From: DASRHK01 sp035650495
GTDB taxonomy: Bacteria; Pseudomonadota; Gammaproteobacteria; Nevskiales; Nevskiaceae
NCBI GenBank assembly: GCA_035650495.1
Contig: DASRHK010000048.1
Coordinates: 1 to 15,146 of the forward strand
DNA length: 15,146 nucleotides
Direction: 5' to 3'
The notes beneath the pieces are model-generated. The model was not told where the DNA came from and searched no databases. It saw only the letters and a program-made list of their open reading frames with translations. Made by a program: the position numbers and the translations under genes. Positions 1-6,639 of this stretch are shown in pieces (the stretch's first letter is position 1; each line of letters opens with the position of its first letter).

Positions 1-311
1 ACGTCATGGCGGGCTACGCGACGCTGCACAACGCGGCAAAGGAATCGATCACGCTCGACGGCGCGCGCAGCAGCGAGTTCGGCAGCGTCGATCTCCACCG
101 CATGAGCATGGAGAACGGGACGATGCGGATGCGCGCGGAACCGCGCCTGCTGCTCGAGCCCGACGCGACGGTGCGCCTGGAGCCCGGCGAGCTGCACCTG
201 ATGCTGTTCGGCCCGAAGCGCCCGCTCAAGGCCGGCGACCACGTCACCATGAAGCTCGATTGCGGCAAGCACTCGAAGGCCGTCGACTTCACCGTGCGAG
301 CGGAGGAATGA
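1..311 (+). CDS. PCuAC-family periplasmic copper chaperone (3' part)
   Basis: The gene enters from the left edge of the window. The frame is open from the first bases, and the Met codon at 6 is probably internal, because the family's conserved 'G/A-Y-x-T-L-x-N' strand starts immediately after it. Counting from that Met, the visible 101 residues contain the exact copper-binding signature H-x10-M-x21-H-x-M (His31, Met42, His64, Met66). The rest follows the PCuAC (DUF461) cupredoxin-like fold, including a 'PLKAGD' turn near residue 73. Members bind Cu(I) in the periplasm and pass it to cytochrome oxidase CuA sites or to other copper proteins. The signal peptide would lie upstream of the window. 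The stop codon sits just before psd, which suggests co-transcription. Family assignment is firm; the copper client is unknown. Confidence 0.88.
   Translation, partial: VMAGYATLHNAAKESITLDGARSSEFGSVDLHRMSMENGTMRMRAEPRLLLEPDATVRLEPGELHLMLFGPKRPLKAGDHVTMKLDCGKHSKAVDFTVRAEE
302..306 (+). promoter_or_regulatory. Shine-Dalgarno of psd, decides its start
   Basis: GGAGG lies seven bases before the ATG at 314 but only one base before the in-frame ATG at 308. Normal spacing therefore favours 314. The ATG at 308 would overlap the previous stop as ATGA. The two choices differ by only two residues. Confidence 0.6.
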
Positions 312-313
312 GG

Positions 314-1192
314 ATGGACGCCGCGCCCGACGCCAAGCTCAAGCATCGCGTGTTCGCCCGCATCCAGACCTGGCTGCCGACGCGTTTCCTCTCGTGGTGC
401 ATGTATCTCGTGACGCGCATCGAGATCGGCTGGTTCAAGAACGCGTTCATCCGCGTGTTCATGGATCGCTTCGGCATCAGCCTCGCGGAAGCGGAGTTCG
501 AGCGCGCGGAGTCGTACAAGAGCTTCAACCATTTCTTCACGCGCGCGTTGAAGGACGGCGCTCGGCCGCTGGCGCAGGATCCGGAGGCGCTCGTATCGCC
601 GGTCGACGGCACTGTCAGCGAGCTTGGCGACATCCGCAACGGCCGGCTGATCCAGGCCAAGGGGTTCGATTACTCGCTGGTGGAATTGCTCGGCGGCGAC
701 GAAGACGTCGCCGCGCCGTTCGTGGGCGGCGGATTCTGCACCATCTATCTCGCACCGTACAACTACCACCGCATCCACATGCCCACCGCCGGCACGCTGC
801 GCGACTGGATGTACGTGCCCGGCCGGCTGTTCAGCGTCAACCAAGGCACCACGCGCGCAATGCCGCGCCTGTTCACGCGCAACGAGCGCGTCATCGCGCT
901 GTTCGAGACCGGCGTCGGGCCGGTCGCGCTGATCATGGTGGGCGCGCTCTTCGTCGGCTCGATCGAGACCGTGTGGTCGGGTCAGGTGACGCCGCCGCAC
1001 TCGCGCAAAGGCGTCGGCGCTTATCGGCTGATGCAGCCGGTGTATCTGAATCGCGGCGACGAATGCGGCCGCTTCAACATGGGATCGACCGTGATCCTGC
1101 TCACATCGCCGGGCGCAGTGCAGTGGGCCCACGATCTCGTTCCGGGCCGCGCGTTGCGGATGGGCGAAACGATCGGGAGACCGCGCGCATGA
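314..1192 (+). CDS. psd: Phosphatidylserine decarboxylase proenzyme
   Basis: Psd converts phosphatidylserine to phosphatidylethanolamine at the inner membrane, the last step of PE synthesis. The proenzyme cleaves itself at a G-S-T motif to make beta and alpha chains, and the Ser becomes the pyruvoyl cofactor. Here the motif is M-G-S-T with Ser258, near the C-terminus as usual. Asp98 (in S-P-V-D-G-T) and His155 (in Y-H-R-I-H-M-P) match the Asp and His of the self-cleavage triad; His152 is also conserved in the family. The 292-residue length is slightly below the 322 of the E. coli enzyme. The start at 314 is chosen from the GGAGG spacing; 308 is the alternative. The last four bases overlap the start of the next gene (ATGA at 1189-1192), and a GGGAG inside the 3' end can serve as that gene's ribosome binding site. 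Confidence 0.96.
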   Translation: MDAAPDAKLKHRVFARIQTWLPTRFLSWCMYLVTRIEIGWFKNAFIRVFMDRFGISLAEAEFERAESYKSFNHFFTRALKDGARPLAQDPEALVSPVDGTVSELGDIRNGRLIQAKGFDYSLVELLGGDEDVAAPFVGGGFCTIYLAPYNYHRIHMPTAGTLRDWMYVPGRLFSVNQGTTRAMPRLFTRNERVIALFETGVGPVALIMVGALFVGSIETVWSGQVTPPHSRKGVGAYRLMQPVYLNRGDECGRFNMGSTVILLTSPGAVQWAHDLVPGRALRMGETIGRPRA

Positions 1193-2676
1193 ACAGAATC
1201 GTTCTCGTCCTTGCGATCTGTGCGCTCTGCGCGTGCGGCAGCAGCACGAGCCTCACCAGCTCATCGACCAGCCGCGACGATGGCACGCCCGGCAAGCAGC
1301 AGCTGCATCGCGAAGGGCGCTGGCTCGTCGACTCGCTCGGGCGTGTCGTGCTGATCCACGGCGTCAACACGGTCTGGAAGACGCCGCCCTACGCACCGCC
1401 GGCCGACGCGAAGGGCTTCATCGACGTCGACGCCGACTGGCTGCGCGACCACGGCTTCAACGGCGCGCGCGTCGGCACGCTGTTCGTCGGGCTCATGCCG
1501 AGCAAGAACCAGATCGATCATTCCTACCTCGATCTGTGGGATCGCGTCGTGCAGCTGATGACGTCGCGCGGCGTCTACGTGCTGTTCGACTTCCATCAGG
1601 ACATGTTCAACGAGCGCTATGCCGGCGAAGGCTTTCCCGGCTGGGCGGTGAACGACAACGGCATCCCGATGCCGGTGAATCTCGGTTTCCCCGCGAATTA
1701 CTTCACGCCGGCGTGCTCGCAGGCGTTCAACAATTTCTGGCTCAACACCGACGGCATCTGGGAGTCCTATCGGCAAGCGTGGATGGCCGTCGCCGCGCGT
1801 TGGAAAGATCAGGATCACGTCATGGGCTACGACCTGATGAACGAGCCGTGGCCCGGCACGCAGGTGTTCTCGTGCATGCAGCCGCTCGGCTGTCCGCAGT
1901 TCGACGCAGGATTCCTGCAGCCGATGCAGGAGTACGCGATGGACGGCATCCGCCAGGTCGATCCGAGCAACGTCGTCTGGTTCGAGCCCCACGTGATCTT
2001 CAACGACGGCGCGCAGACCAATCTCGGATTGCTGAAACCGATTCGTGACCAGAACATCGGGCTGTCGTGGCACACCTACTGCACCGTCGCCGGCTTCGTG
2101 CATGCGTACGGCTTCAGCGACATTCCCGGTTGCGTGCAGCAGAACGCGCTCGTCGCCGACAACGCCGATCAGGCGATCGCCCGCATGGGCGCGACGACCC
2201 TGATCACCGAATTCGGCGCCAGCGACGATCTCGCCGACATCGCCGACGTCACCGGCAACGCCGACGCGCACCTCACCGGCTGGATGTACTGGCATTACAA
2301 GGAGTGGGCGGATCCGACGACCGAGAGCCAGACCAGCGGCGGCCAGGGACTGTTCACCGACGATGCCGATCTCTCCACGGTGAAAGTCGAAAAGCTGAAG
2401 ATCCTCGAGCGCGCGTATCCGCAAGCCACGGCAGGCACGCCCGAGTCGCTCACCTTCGATCCGTCGACCGCGGCGTTCCACTATCGCTACGCGCCGAATA
2501 CGGCATCGGCACCGACCGAGATCCACGTGCCCACGATCCACTATCCGAATGGCTACACGGTCACCGTGACTGGCGCGACCGTGACGTCGGCGCCGGGCGC
2601 GACGACGCTCACACTGCAGAACCAAGCCGGCGCGACGGAAGTCGACGTGACGATCGCGCCCGCGAGCGGATCATGA
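1189..2676 (+). CDS. Endoglycoceramidase-like GH5 glycoside hydrolase, lipoprotein
   Basis: A 495-residue exported hydrolase. The N-terminus is a short lipoprotein signal with L-C-A-C (Cys16 as the lipidation site), then a Ser/Thr-rich linker, so it should be anchored to a membrane on the periplasmic or outer face. The catalytic barrel begins near residue 45 with G-R-V-V-L-I-H-G-V-N. It carries D-F-H-Q-D (134-138), N-E-P-W-P with acid/base Glu219, W-H-T-Y, and I-T-E-F-G with nucleophile Glu341. This arrangement, with F-P-G-W-A after H-Q-D, is that of GH5 endo-glycosylceramidases (Rhodococcus type, about 490 residues), which release the whole oligosaccharide from glycosphingolipids. Residues after about 420 form a beta-sandwich-like C-terminal domain. 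It overlaps psd by ATGA (1189-1192) and the next gene by ATGA (2673-2676). Family is confident. The real substrate, whether ceramide glycoside, steryl glucoside or another glycolipid, cannot be read from the sequence. Confidence 0.85.
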   Translation: MNRIVLVLAICALCACGSSTSLTSSSTSRDDGTPGKQQLHREGRWLVDSLGRVVLIHGVNTVWKTPPYAPPADAKGFIDVDADWLRDHGFNGARVGTLFVGLMPSKNQIDHSYLDLWDRVVQLMTSRGVYVLFDFHQDMFNERYAGEGFPGWAVNDNGIPMPVNLGFPANYFTPACSQAFNNFWLNTDGIWESYRQAWMAVAARWKDQDHVMGYDLMNEPWPGTQVFSCMQPLGCPQFDAGFLQPMQEYAMDGIRQVDPSNVVWFEPHVIFNDGAQTNLGLLKPIRDQNIGLSWHTYCTVAGFVHAYGFSDIPGCVQQNALVADNADQAIARMGATTLITEFGASDDLADIADVTGNADAHLTGWMYWHYKEWADPTTESQTSGGQGLFTDDADLSTVKVEKLKILERAYPQATAGTPESLTFDPSTAAFHYRYAPNTASAPTEIHVPTIHYPNGYTVTVTGATVTSAPGATTLTLQNQAGATEVDVTIAPASGS

Positions 2677-3167
2677 GCGGCGATCTGACGATCCGCGGGG
2701 CCGTCGCCGCCGACGTGCCGCTGATCCTGCAGCTGATCCGGGCGCTCGCCGAGTACGAGAAGCTCGCGCACGAAGTGGTCGCGACCGAGGAGACGCTGCG
2801 TCGCACGTTGTTCGGCTCGCCGCCCGCCGCTGAAGTCCGCATCGCGCAATGGCAAGGCCAGCCCGCCGGTTTCGCGCTCTTCTTCCACAACTATTCGACG
2901 TTCGTCGGCAAGCGCGGCCTCTATCTCGAGGATCTGTTCGTGCTGCCGGAATTCCGCGGCAAGGGGATCGGCCGCGCGCTGCTGGTACATCTCGCCCAGC
3001 TCGCAGTAGAGCGTGACTGCGGACGCTTCGAATGGTCGGTGCTGGAATGGAATAAACCTGCGATTGATTTTTACCGAAGCTTGGGCGCGCGGGAGATGTC
3101 AGACTGGCGCATCTATCGCACCGACGGCCCGAATCTTGCGAAACTTGCCGCCTTCAAGGCTCTCTAA
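2673..3167 (+). CDS. GNAT acetyltransferase, spermidine/diamine (SSAT)-like
   Basis: A 164-residue cytosolic N-acetyltransferase. The acetyl-CoA site is R-G-K-G-I-G (95-100), after the central strand L-E-D-L-F-V (85-90). The acceptor side has the N-terminal L-A-E-Y-E-K-L helix, 'F-F-H-N-Y-S-T-F' (70-77) and 'V-L-E-W-N', and Tyr134 in D-F-Y-R-S-L-G-A fits the general-acid tyrosine of this group. This pattern over the full length is typical of the SSAT1/SSAT2 group, which acetylates polyamines or thialysine-like amines; bacterial members are seldom tested. The ATG overlaps the stop of the glycosidase gene (ATGA), which excludes the much longer upstream open frame as coding. Family is sure, substrate is inferred. 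Confidence 0.88.
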   Translation: MSGDLTIRGAVAADVPLILQLIRALAEYEKLAHEVVATEETLRRTLFGSPPAAEVRIAQWQGQPAGFALFFHNYSTFVGKRGLYLEDLFVLPEFRGKGIGRALLVHLAQLAVERDCGRFEWSVLEWNKPAIDFYRSLGAREMSDWRIYRTDGPNLAKLAAFKAL

Positions 3168-3192
3168 GGGGCGAGACGCCAGACTTCCCCTC

Positions 3193-4650
3193 ATGACCAA
3201 GTTCCTCGCAACTGCCCTCGCCGCCGCTGCGTTCTTCGGCTGCGCCATCGCCTCGGCGCAGCAAGGCGTCGTCGATCTGCCTCAGCTCGGCGAGCCGGCG
3301 GACGCGGCGATGTCGCCGGCGCAGGAAGTCGCGCTGGGCTCGCGCGTCGTGTCGGAGTTCTACGCGTACGACGCGATCGTCGAGGACCCCGAGGTCACCG
3401 ACTACGTCAACACGATGGGCTGGAAGCTCGCCTCCAACAGCGCGAGCGGCGGCAAGCCGCCGCACTTCGTGTTCTTCGTCGTGGCCGATCCGCGCATCAA
3501 CGCGTTCGCGCTGCCCGGCGGCTTCGTGGGCGTCAATGCCGGCCTCATCACCGCGACGCGCAACGAAAGCGAGCTCGCCGGCGTGCTCGGCCACGAAGAG
3601 GCGCACGTCACGCAACGTCACATCGCGCGCTCGCAGCAGGAAGGCGAAGCGGGCAACATCGCGACCTGGGCCGCGATCCTCGCGGCGATCATCGCGGGCT
3701 CGGCGAATCCGGACTTGATCATCGCTGCGCTCGCGCTCGGCCAGGCGTCGATGTATCAGCGCGCGGTCAATTACACGCGCGCGCACGAAATCGAGGCCGA
3801 TCGCATCGGCATCCGCACGATGGCGACGGCCGGCTACGATCCGGACGGCATGGCGAGCTTCTTCTCGCGGCTGGAGCAGCAATCGCGGCTCTACGGCAAT
3901 CGCGTGCCCGAAATCCTGCAGACGCATCCGGTGAACACGACGCGCGTCTCGGAGGCCAAGGCGCGCGCGGGCGCGTACAAGGACCGCGAGCACCGGGACA
4001 CGATCGACTACCAGCTGATGCAGGCGCGCGTGCGCGTGATCACGAGCGAAGCGCGCGACGCGGTCGACTACTTCTCCGGCGAGATCGCCAACGGTCGCGC
4101 GACCGTCGCGAATCGCTACGGGCTCGCGCTCGCGATGACCCAACAGGGCCGCTATCCCGAGGCGATGGCGGCACTGGAGCCGGCGCTCGAGGCCTATCCG
4201 CGGCAGGCCAACATCAACATGCTGCAGGCCAAGCTCCTCATCGGCGAGGGACAGACGCCGAAGGCGCTCGCGCTCTACGACAGGATGGCCGGCATCTATC
4301 CGCGCTACGCGCCCGTGCTGCTCGATTACGCCTCTGCGCTGATCGGCGCCAATCGTGCCGCCGACGCTCGCCAGCTGCTGCTGTCGCACGACACCTCGTT
4401 CTCGAGCTTCGAGGCGAATCGTCTGCTCGCGCAGGCCGCCCACGAGCTCGGCAACACGGCCGAGGAAGCGTTTCAGACCGCGAACTACCGCTTCGAGCGC
4501 GGCGATCTCATCGGCGCGCGCGAGCAGCTCGATGCGGCGCTGCGCCTGACCACGCTGTCGAGCCAGGATCGCGCGCGGCTGCGCGCGCGTCGCGACGAGA
4601 TCTGGGAGCAGACGCCGCCGGAGCTGCGGCGCGGGCCGCGACCGACGTAA
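3193..4650 (+). CDS. bepA: BepA-like M48 zinc metalloprotease with TPR domain
   Basis: A 485-residue periplasmic protease/chaperone; E. coli BepA has 487. A signal peptide (1-22, cleavage after A-S-A) leads into the M48 domain. The zinc site is H-E-E-A-H (His134, Glu135, His138) with the downstream H-E-I-E-A-D motif, whose Glu201 is the third ligand. T-H-P-V-N holds His245, at the place of BepA's regulatory His246. TPR-like helices run from about residue 305 to the end. BepA acts at the outer membrane, promoting maturation of the LPS translocon protein LptD and degrading stalled forms through the BAM complex. The ATG at 3193 is chosen because the signal peptide begins there, although no good Shine-Dalgarno sequence lies close by. 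It is 25 bases downstream of the acetyltransferase gene, so read-through is likely. A general M48/TPR relative remains possible. Confidence 0.9.
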   Translation: MTKFLATALAAAAFFGCAIASAQQGVVDLPQLGEPADAAMSPAQEVALGSRVVSEFYAYDAIVEDPEVTDYVNTMGWKLASNSASGGKPPHFVFFVVADPRINAFALPGGFVGVNAGLITATRNESELAGVLGHEEAHVTQRHIARSQQEGEAGNIATWAAILAAIIAGSANPDLIIAALALGQASMYQRAVNYTRAHEIEADRIGIRTMATAGYDPDGMASFFSRLEQQSRLYGNRVPEILQTHPVNTTRVSEAKARAGAYKDREHRDTIDYQLMQARVRVITSEARDAVDYFSGEIANGRATVANRYGLALAMTQQGRYPEAMAALEPALEAYPRQANINMLQAKLLIGEGQTPKALALYDRMAGIYPRYAPVLLDYASALIGANRAADARQLLLSHDTSFSSFEANRLLAQAAHELGNTAEEAFQTANYRFERGDLIGAREQLDAALRLTTLSSQDRARLRARRDEIWEQTPPELRRGPRPT

Positions 4651-4672
4651 AAGCGTCGGCCTGAAGGCCGAC
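4649..4672 (-). terminator. Palindrome between convergent genes; likely terminator of lapB
   Basis: A perfect 7-bp stem (4655-4661 with 4666-4672) encloses a 4-base loop. Read on the minus strand it is followed by two bases and then TTTT (4652-4649), so it fits a Rho-independent terminator for the ihfB-lapA-lapB transcript. On the plus strand there is no T-run directly after the stem, so it would be a weaker stop for bepA. Confidence 0.6.
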
Positions 4673-4680
4673 CCACGAAC

Positions 4681-5865
4681 TCAAGGTGACTTTTTCGCCG
4701 GTGCCAGCAGAGGATCCGGCGCCGGCGTGATCGACGCCCACTGCTTGCAGCTCGGGCATTGCCAGAACAGCACGCGCGGCTTCAATCCGCAGTGGTGGCA
4801 TTGATACATCGCGGTGAGGCCGAGCTTCTCCATCGCTTCACGCACCGGCTTGATCGGCAGGTTCGGCGTCGCGGTCGGCCGCCCTTCGATCTGCTCCATC
4901 AGCTTCAGCGTCACCGCCCAGCTCGGGCGCTTGTGCAGCGTCTCCGAGATGTAAGGCACCGGATCGACGTTCTCCGCCTTCATCAGCTCGATCTTGGCGA
5001 GCGACGGCGCCGGATCGGGCCAGCGTTCCTCGGCTTCCTGCAGGAACGTCCAGAATCCGGCGAGATCGCCGAGCTGCTCCTGGCAACGCTTCAGAGGTGC
5101 CAGGATCTCGCGCAGGAAGCGCGGATCCTGCTCCGGCACGCGCCGATACGCTTTCGCGGCCGCCGCGACGTCCTTCAGCGCTTCGTGCGCGGCCGCTTGC
5201 AGCAGGCTCGCGCGAACGCAGTCGCCGTAGATCGAGAGCGCGCGGTTGGCGAGCCGCAGCACTTCGGGATGATCGCCCTTGAGCCGCGCCGCTTCGGCGC
5301 GTTCGCACGCGTACTGCGCGATCAGTGGCTTCAGGCTCTGTCCACGTACGGCTTCGAGCTGCTGCGCGAAATCGATCGCGTGCGACCAGTCGCGCAGCTG
5401 CTCGTAGATGGCGACGAGCGCTTCGAGCGATTCGGCGAGATGGACGCCTTGCCGGACCAATTCGCGGAAGAGTTTTTCCGCGTGATCGACGAGACCGGCC
5501 TTCACGTAATCCTGCGCGAGCTCGAAGCGCGCTTTCTGTGCGAGCTGCGGATCCACACCGGGTCGCTTGATCAGGCTCTCGTGCAGCCGCAACGCGCGGT
5601 CGACCTCGCCGCGTCGCCGGAACAGGCTGCCGAGCGTGAGCTGCAGCTCCGCGGTTTCCGGCTGCGCATCGGCGGCCTGCAGCAGCTCGGCGACGGCCTG
5701 ATCGGGATCCTCGGCGACGAGATGCTCGAGATTGCTGAGATAAGTGCGGCGCTCCGGCGCCATCGGCGCGCGACCCGGCTGCTGCCAGAAATTGCGCGCG
5801 AGCGCCCAGCCGAGCGCCGCGCCGAGCGGCAGCAGGAACCACGTCAGCGCGAGGGAATCGAGCAC
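4681..5865 (-). CDS. lapB: LPS assembly protein LapB (YciM)
   Basis: A 394-residue inner-membrane anchored TPR protein; E. coli LapB has 389. A single N-terminal membrane segment (about 4-22) is followed by a run of TPR repeats (about 38-320). A C-terminal rubredoxin-like metal knuckle has Cys356, Cys359, Cys370 and Cys373 (C-x2-C-x10-C-x2-C). LapB brings LpxC to the FtsH protease and so limits lipid A synthesis; the metal knuckle packs on the TPRs and is needed for function. The start codon is GTG. It is chosen because the membrane segment begins right there and the next Met (residue 35) would remove it. The gene follows lapA by 10 bases, the standard lapAB pair. Confidence 0.96.
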   Translation of the reverse strand: MLDSLALTWFLLPLGAALGWALARNFWQQPGRAPMAPERRTYLSNLEHLVAEDPDQAVAELLQAADAQPETAELQLTLGSLFRRRGEVDRALRLHESLIKRPGVDPQLAQKARFELAQDYVKAGLVDHAEKLFRELVRQGVHLAESLEALVAIYEQLRDWSHAIDFAQQLEAVRGQSLKPLIAQYACERAEAARLKGDHPEVLRLANRALSIYGDCVRASLLQAAAHEALKDVAAAAKAYRRVPEQDPRFLREILAPLKRCQEQLGDLAGFWTFLQEAEERWPDPAPSLAKIELMKAENVDPVPYISETLHKRPSWAVTLKLMEQIEGRPTATPNLPIKPVREAMEKLGLTAMYQCHHCGLKPRVLFWQCPSCKQWASITPAPDPLLAPAKKSP

Positions 5866-5875
5866 GAGACGGTCG

Positions 5876-6169
5876 TCAGGTCGGCGGCGTGCCCGTCAGG
5901 CTGCGCAGGTTCTTGAGCTCGTCCTCGGTCGCGGCGAGCCGCTTGCGCAGGCCGCGGATCTCGAGCTTCAGCACCCAGACGCGTCCCGCAAACAAGGCGA
6001 GGCCGATCAGCGTCACGAATCCGAGCTCCAGCAGCATCAAATAGATCAGCGGCAGCTCGACGCTGCCGATCAGATAGTTGAAGTGGACGCGATCGACGTT
6101 GTAGAAGCCGATCGCCGCGCCGCAGGCGAAGATGATGGCAACGAAGGCCAGGACGATGGCGCGCGACAT
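5876..6169 (-). CDS. lapA: LapA domain membrane protein (DUF1049, YciS)
   Basis: A 97-residue inner-membrane protein with two transmembrane segments (about 3-23 and 41-63) and a short charged helix, probably a coiled coil (about 64-90), on the cytoplasmic side. This is the usual LapA layout. LapA works with LapB in LPS assembly and in control of LpxC turnover. It lies between ihfB and lapB, 22 bases after ihfB and 10 before lapB, as in many Gammaproteobacteria and Betaproteobacteria. No strong Shine-Dalgarno sequence is seen before the ATG. Confidence 0.93.
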   Translation of the reverse strand: MSRAIVLAFVAIIFACGAAIGFYNVDRVHFNYLIGSVELPLIYLMLLELGFVTLIGLALFAGRVWVLKLEIRGLRKRLAATEDELKNLRSLTGTPPT

Positions 6170-6191
6170 GTCTGGCCGATCGGCAGACCCG

Positions 6192-6491
6192 TCAGCGCTT
6201 GGGGCCGCCAGCGGACGCGTTCACCCGCTCGCGCATCTCCTTGCCTGGCTTGAAGTGCGGCACGCTCTTGGCGGGAATGTGCACGGCGGCGCCGGTCTTC
6301 GGATTGCGGCCGAGCCGGGCGGGACGGCGATGCAGCGAAAAACTCCCAAAGCCGCGAATCTCCACGCGATCCTGCTTGGCGAGCGAATCGCTGATCTGGT
6401 CGAGCACGAGCTTCACCGCCAGCTCGACGTCCTTGAGCATGAATTGTGGATGACGTGCGGCGAGACGCTCGATCAACTCGGACTTGGTCAT
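6192..6491 (-). CDS. ihfB: Integration host factor subunit beta
   Basis: A 99-residue DNA-bending protein of the HU/IHF family. The start M-T-K-S-E-L-I is characteristic of the beta subunit. The body contains V-E-I-R-G-F-G-S-F (43-51) and the beta-arm tip R-N-P-K-T-G, whose Pro64 intercalates into DNA. It forms a heterodimer with IhfA, encoded elsewhere, and bends specific sites in promoters, origins and recombination sites. Its place between rpsA and lapA is the common one. A terminator and a candidate promoter lie upstream (6530-6619), so it probably starts a separate transcript. Confidence 0.97.
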   Translation of the reverse strand: MTKSELIERLAARHPQFMLKDVELAVKLVLDQISDSLAKQDRVEIRGFGSFSLHRRPARLGRNPKTGAAVHIPAKSVPHFKPGKEMRERVNASAGGPKR

Positions 6492-6529
6492 GGCGTTCTT
6501 CTACCGGGCTTTTACTCCCCTTGCCCCCG

Positions 6530-6558
6530 ACGATAGAGAAAAAACCCTTGCGGCGCAA
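6530..6558 (-). promoter_or_regulatory. Candidate sigma-70 promoter of ihfB
   Basis: On the minus strand, TTGCGC (6558-6553) and TATCGT (6535-6530) are separated by exactly 17 bases and end 38 bases before the ihfB ATG. Each hexamer matches the consensus at four of six positions. The site sits downstream of the rpsA terminator, where a promoter is expected. It is predicted by eye only. Confidence 0.4.
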
Positions 6559-6592
6559 CCCTCTAGGGCGGGCATCTCATCCGCACCAAAGA

Positions 6593-6619
6593 AAAAGCCG
6601 CGCTCGAGGCGCGGCTTTT
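6593..6619 (-). terminator. Rho-independent terminator after rpsA
   Basis: A perfect 7-bp GC stem (6597-6603 with 6609-6615) and a 5-base loop are flanked by A-run and T-run. On the minus strand the stem is followed by TTTTT and a T-rich stretch. It begins 20 bases after the rpsA stop codon and closes the supraoperon. Confidence 0.9.
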
Positions 6620-6639
6620 CCGTCCTGCTCTACCCCTGA

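Noticed and set aside
14..1132. Long open frame on the minus strand antisense to psd
   Set aside because: It opposes a clearly recognised gene, is rich in Arg, His and Ala as expected of a high-GC shadow frame, and matches no family I know.
4759..5916. Long plus-strand open frame antisense to lapB
   Set aside because: LapB motifs, the Cys knuckle and the lapA-lapB spacing identify the minus strand as coding; the plus-frame product is a low-complexity Arg-rich shadow.
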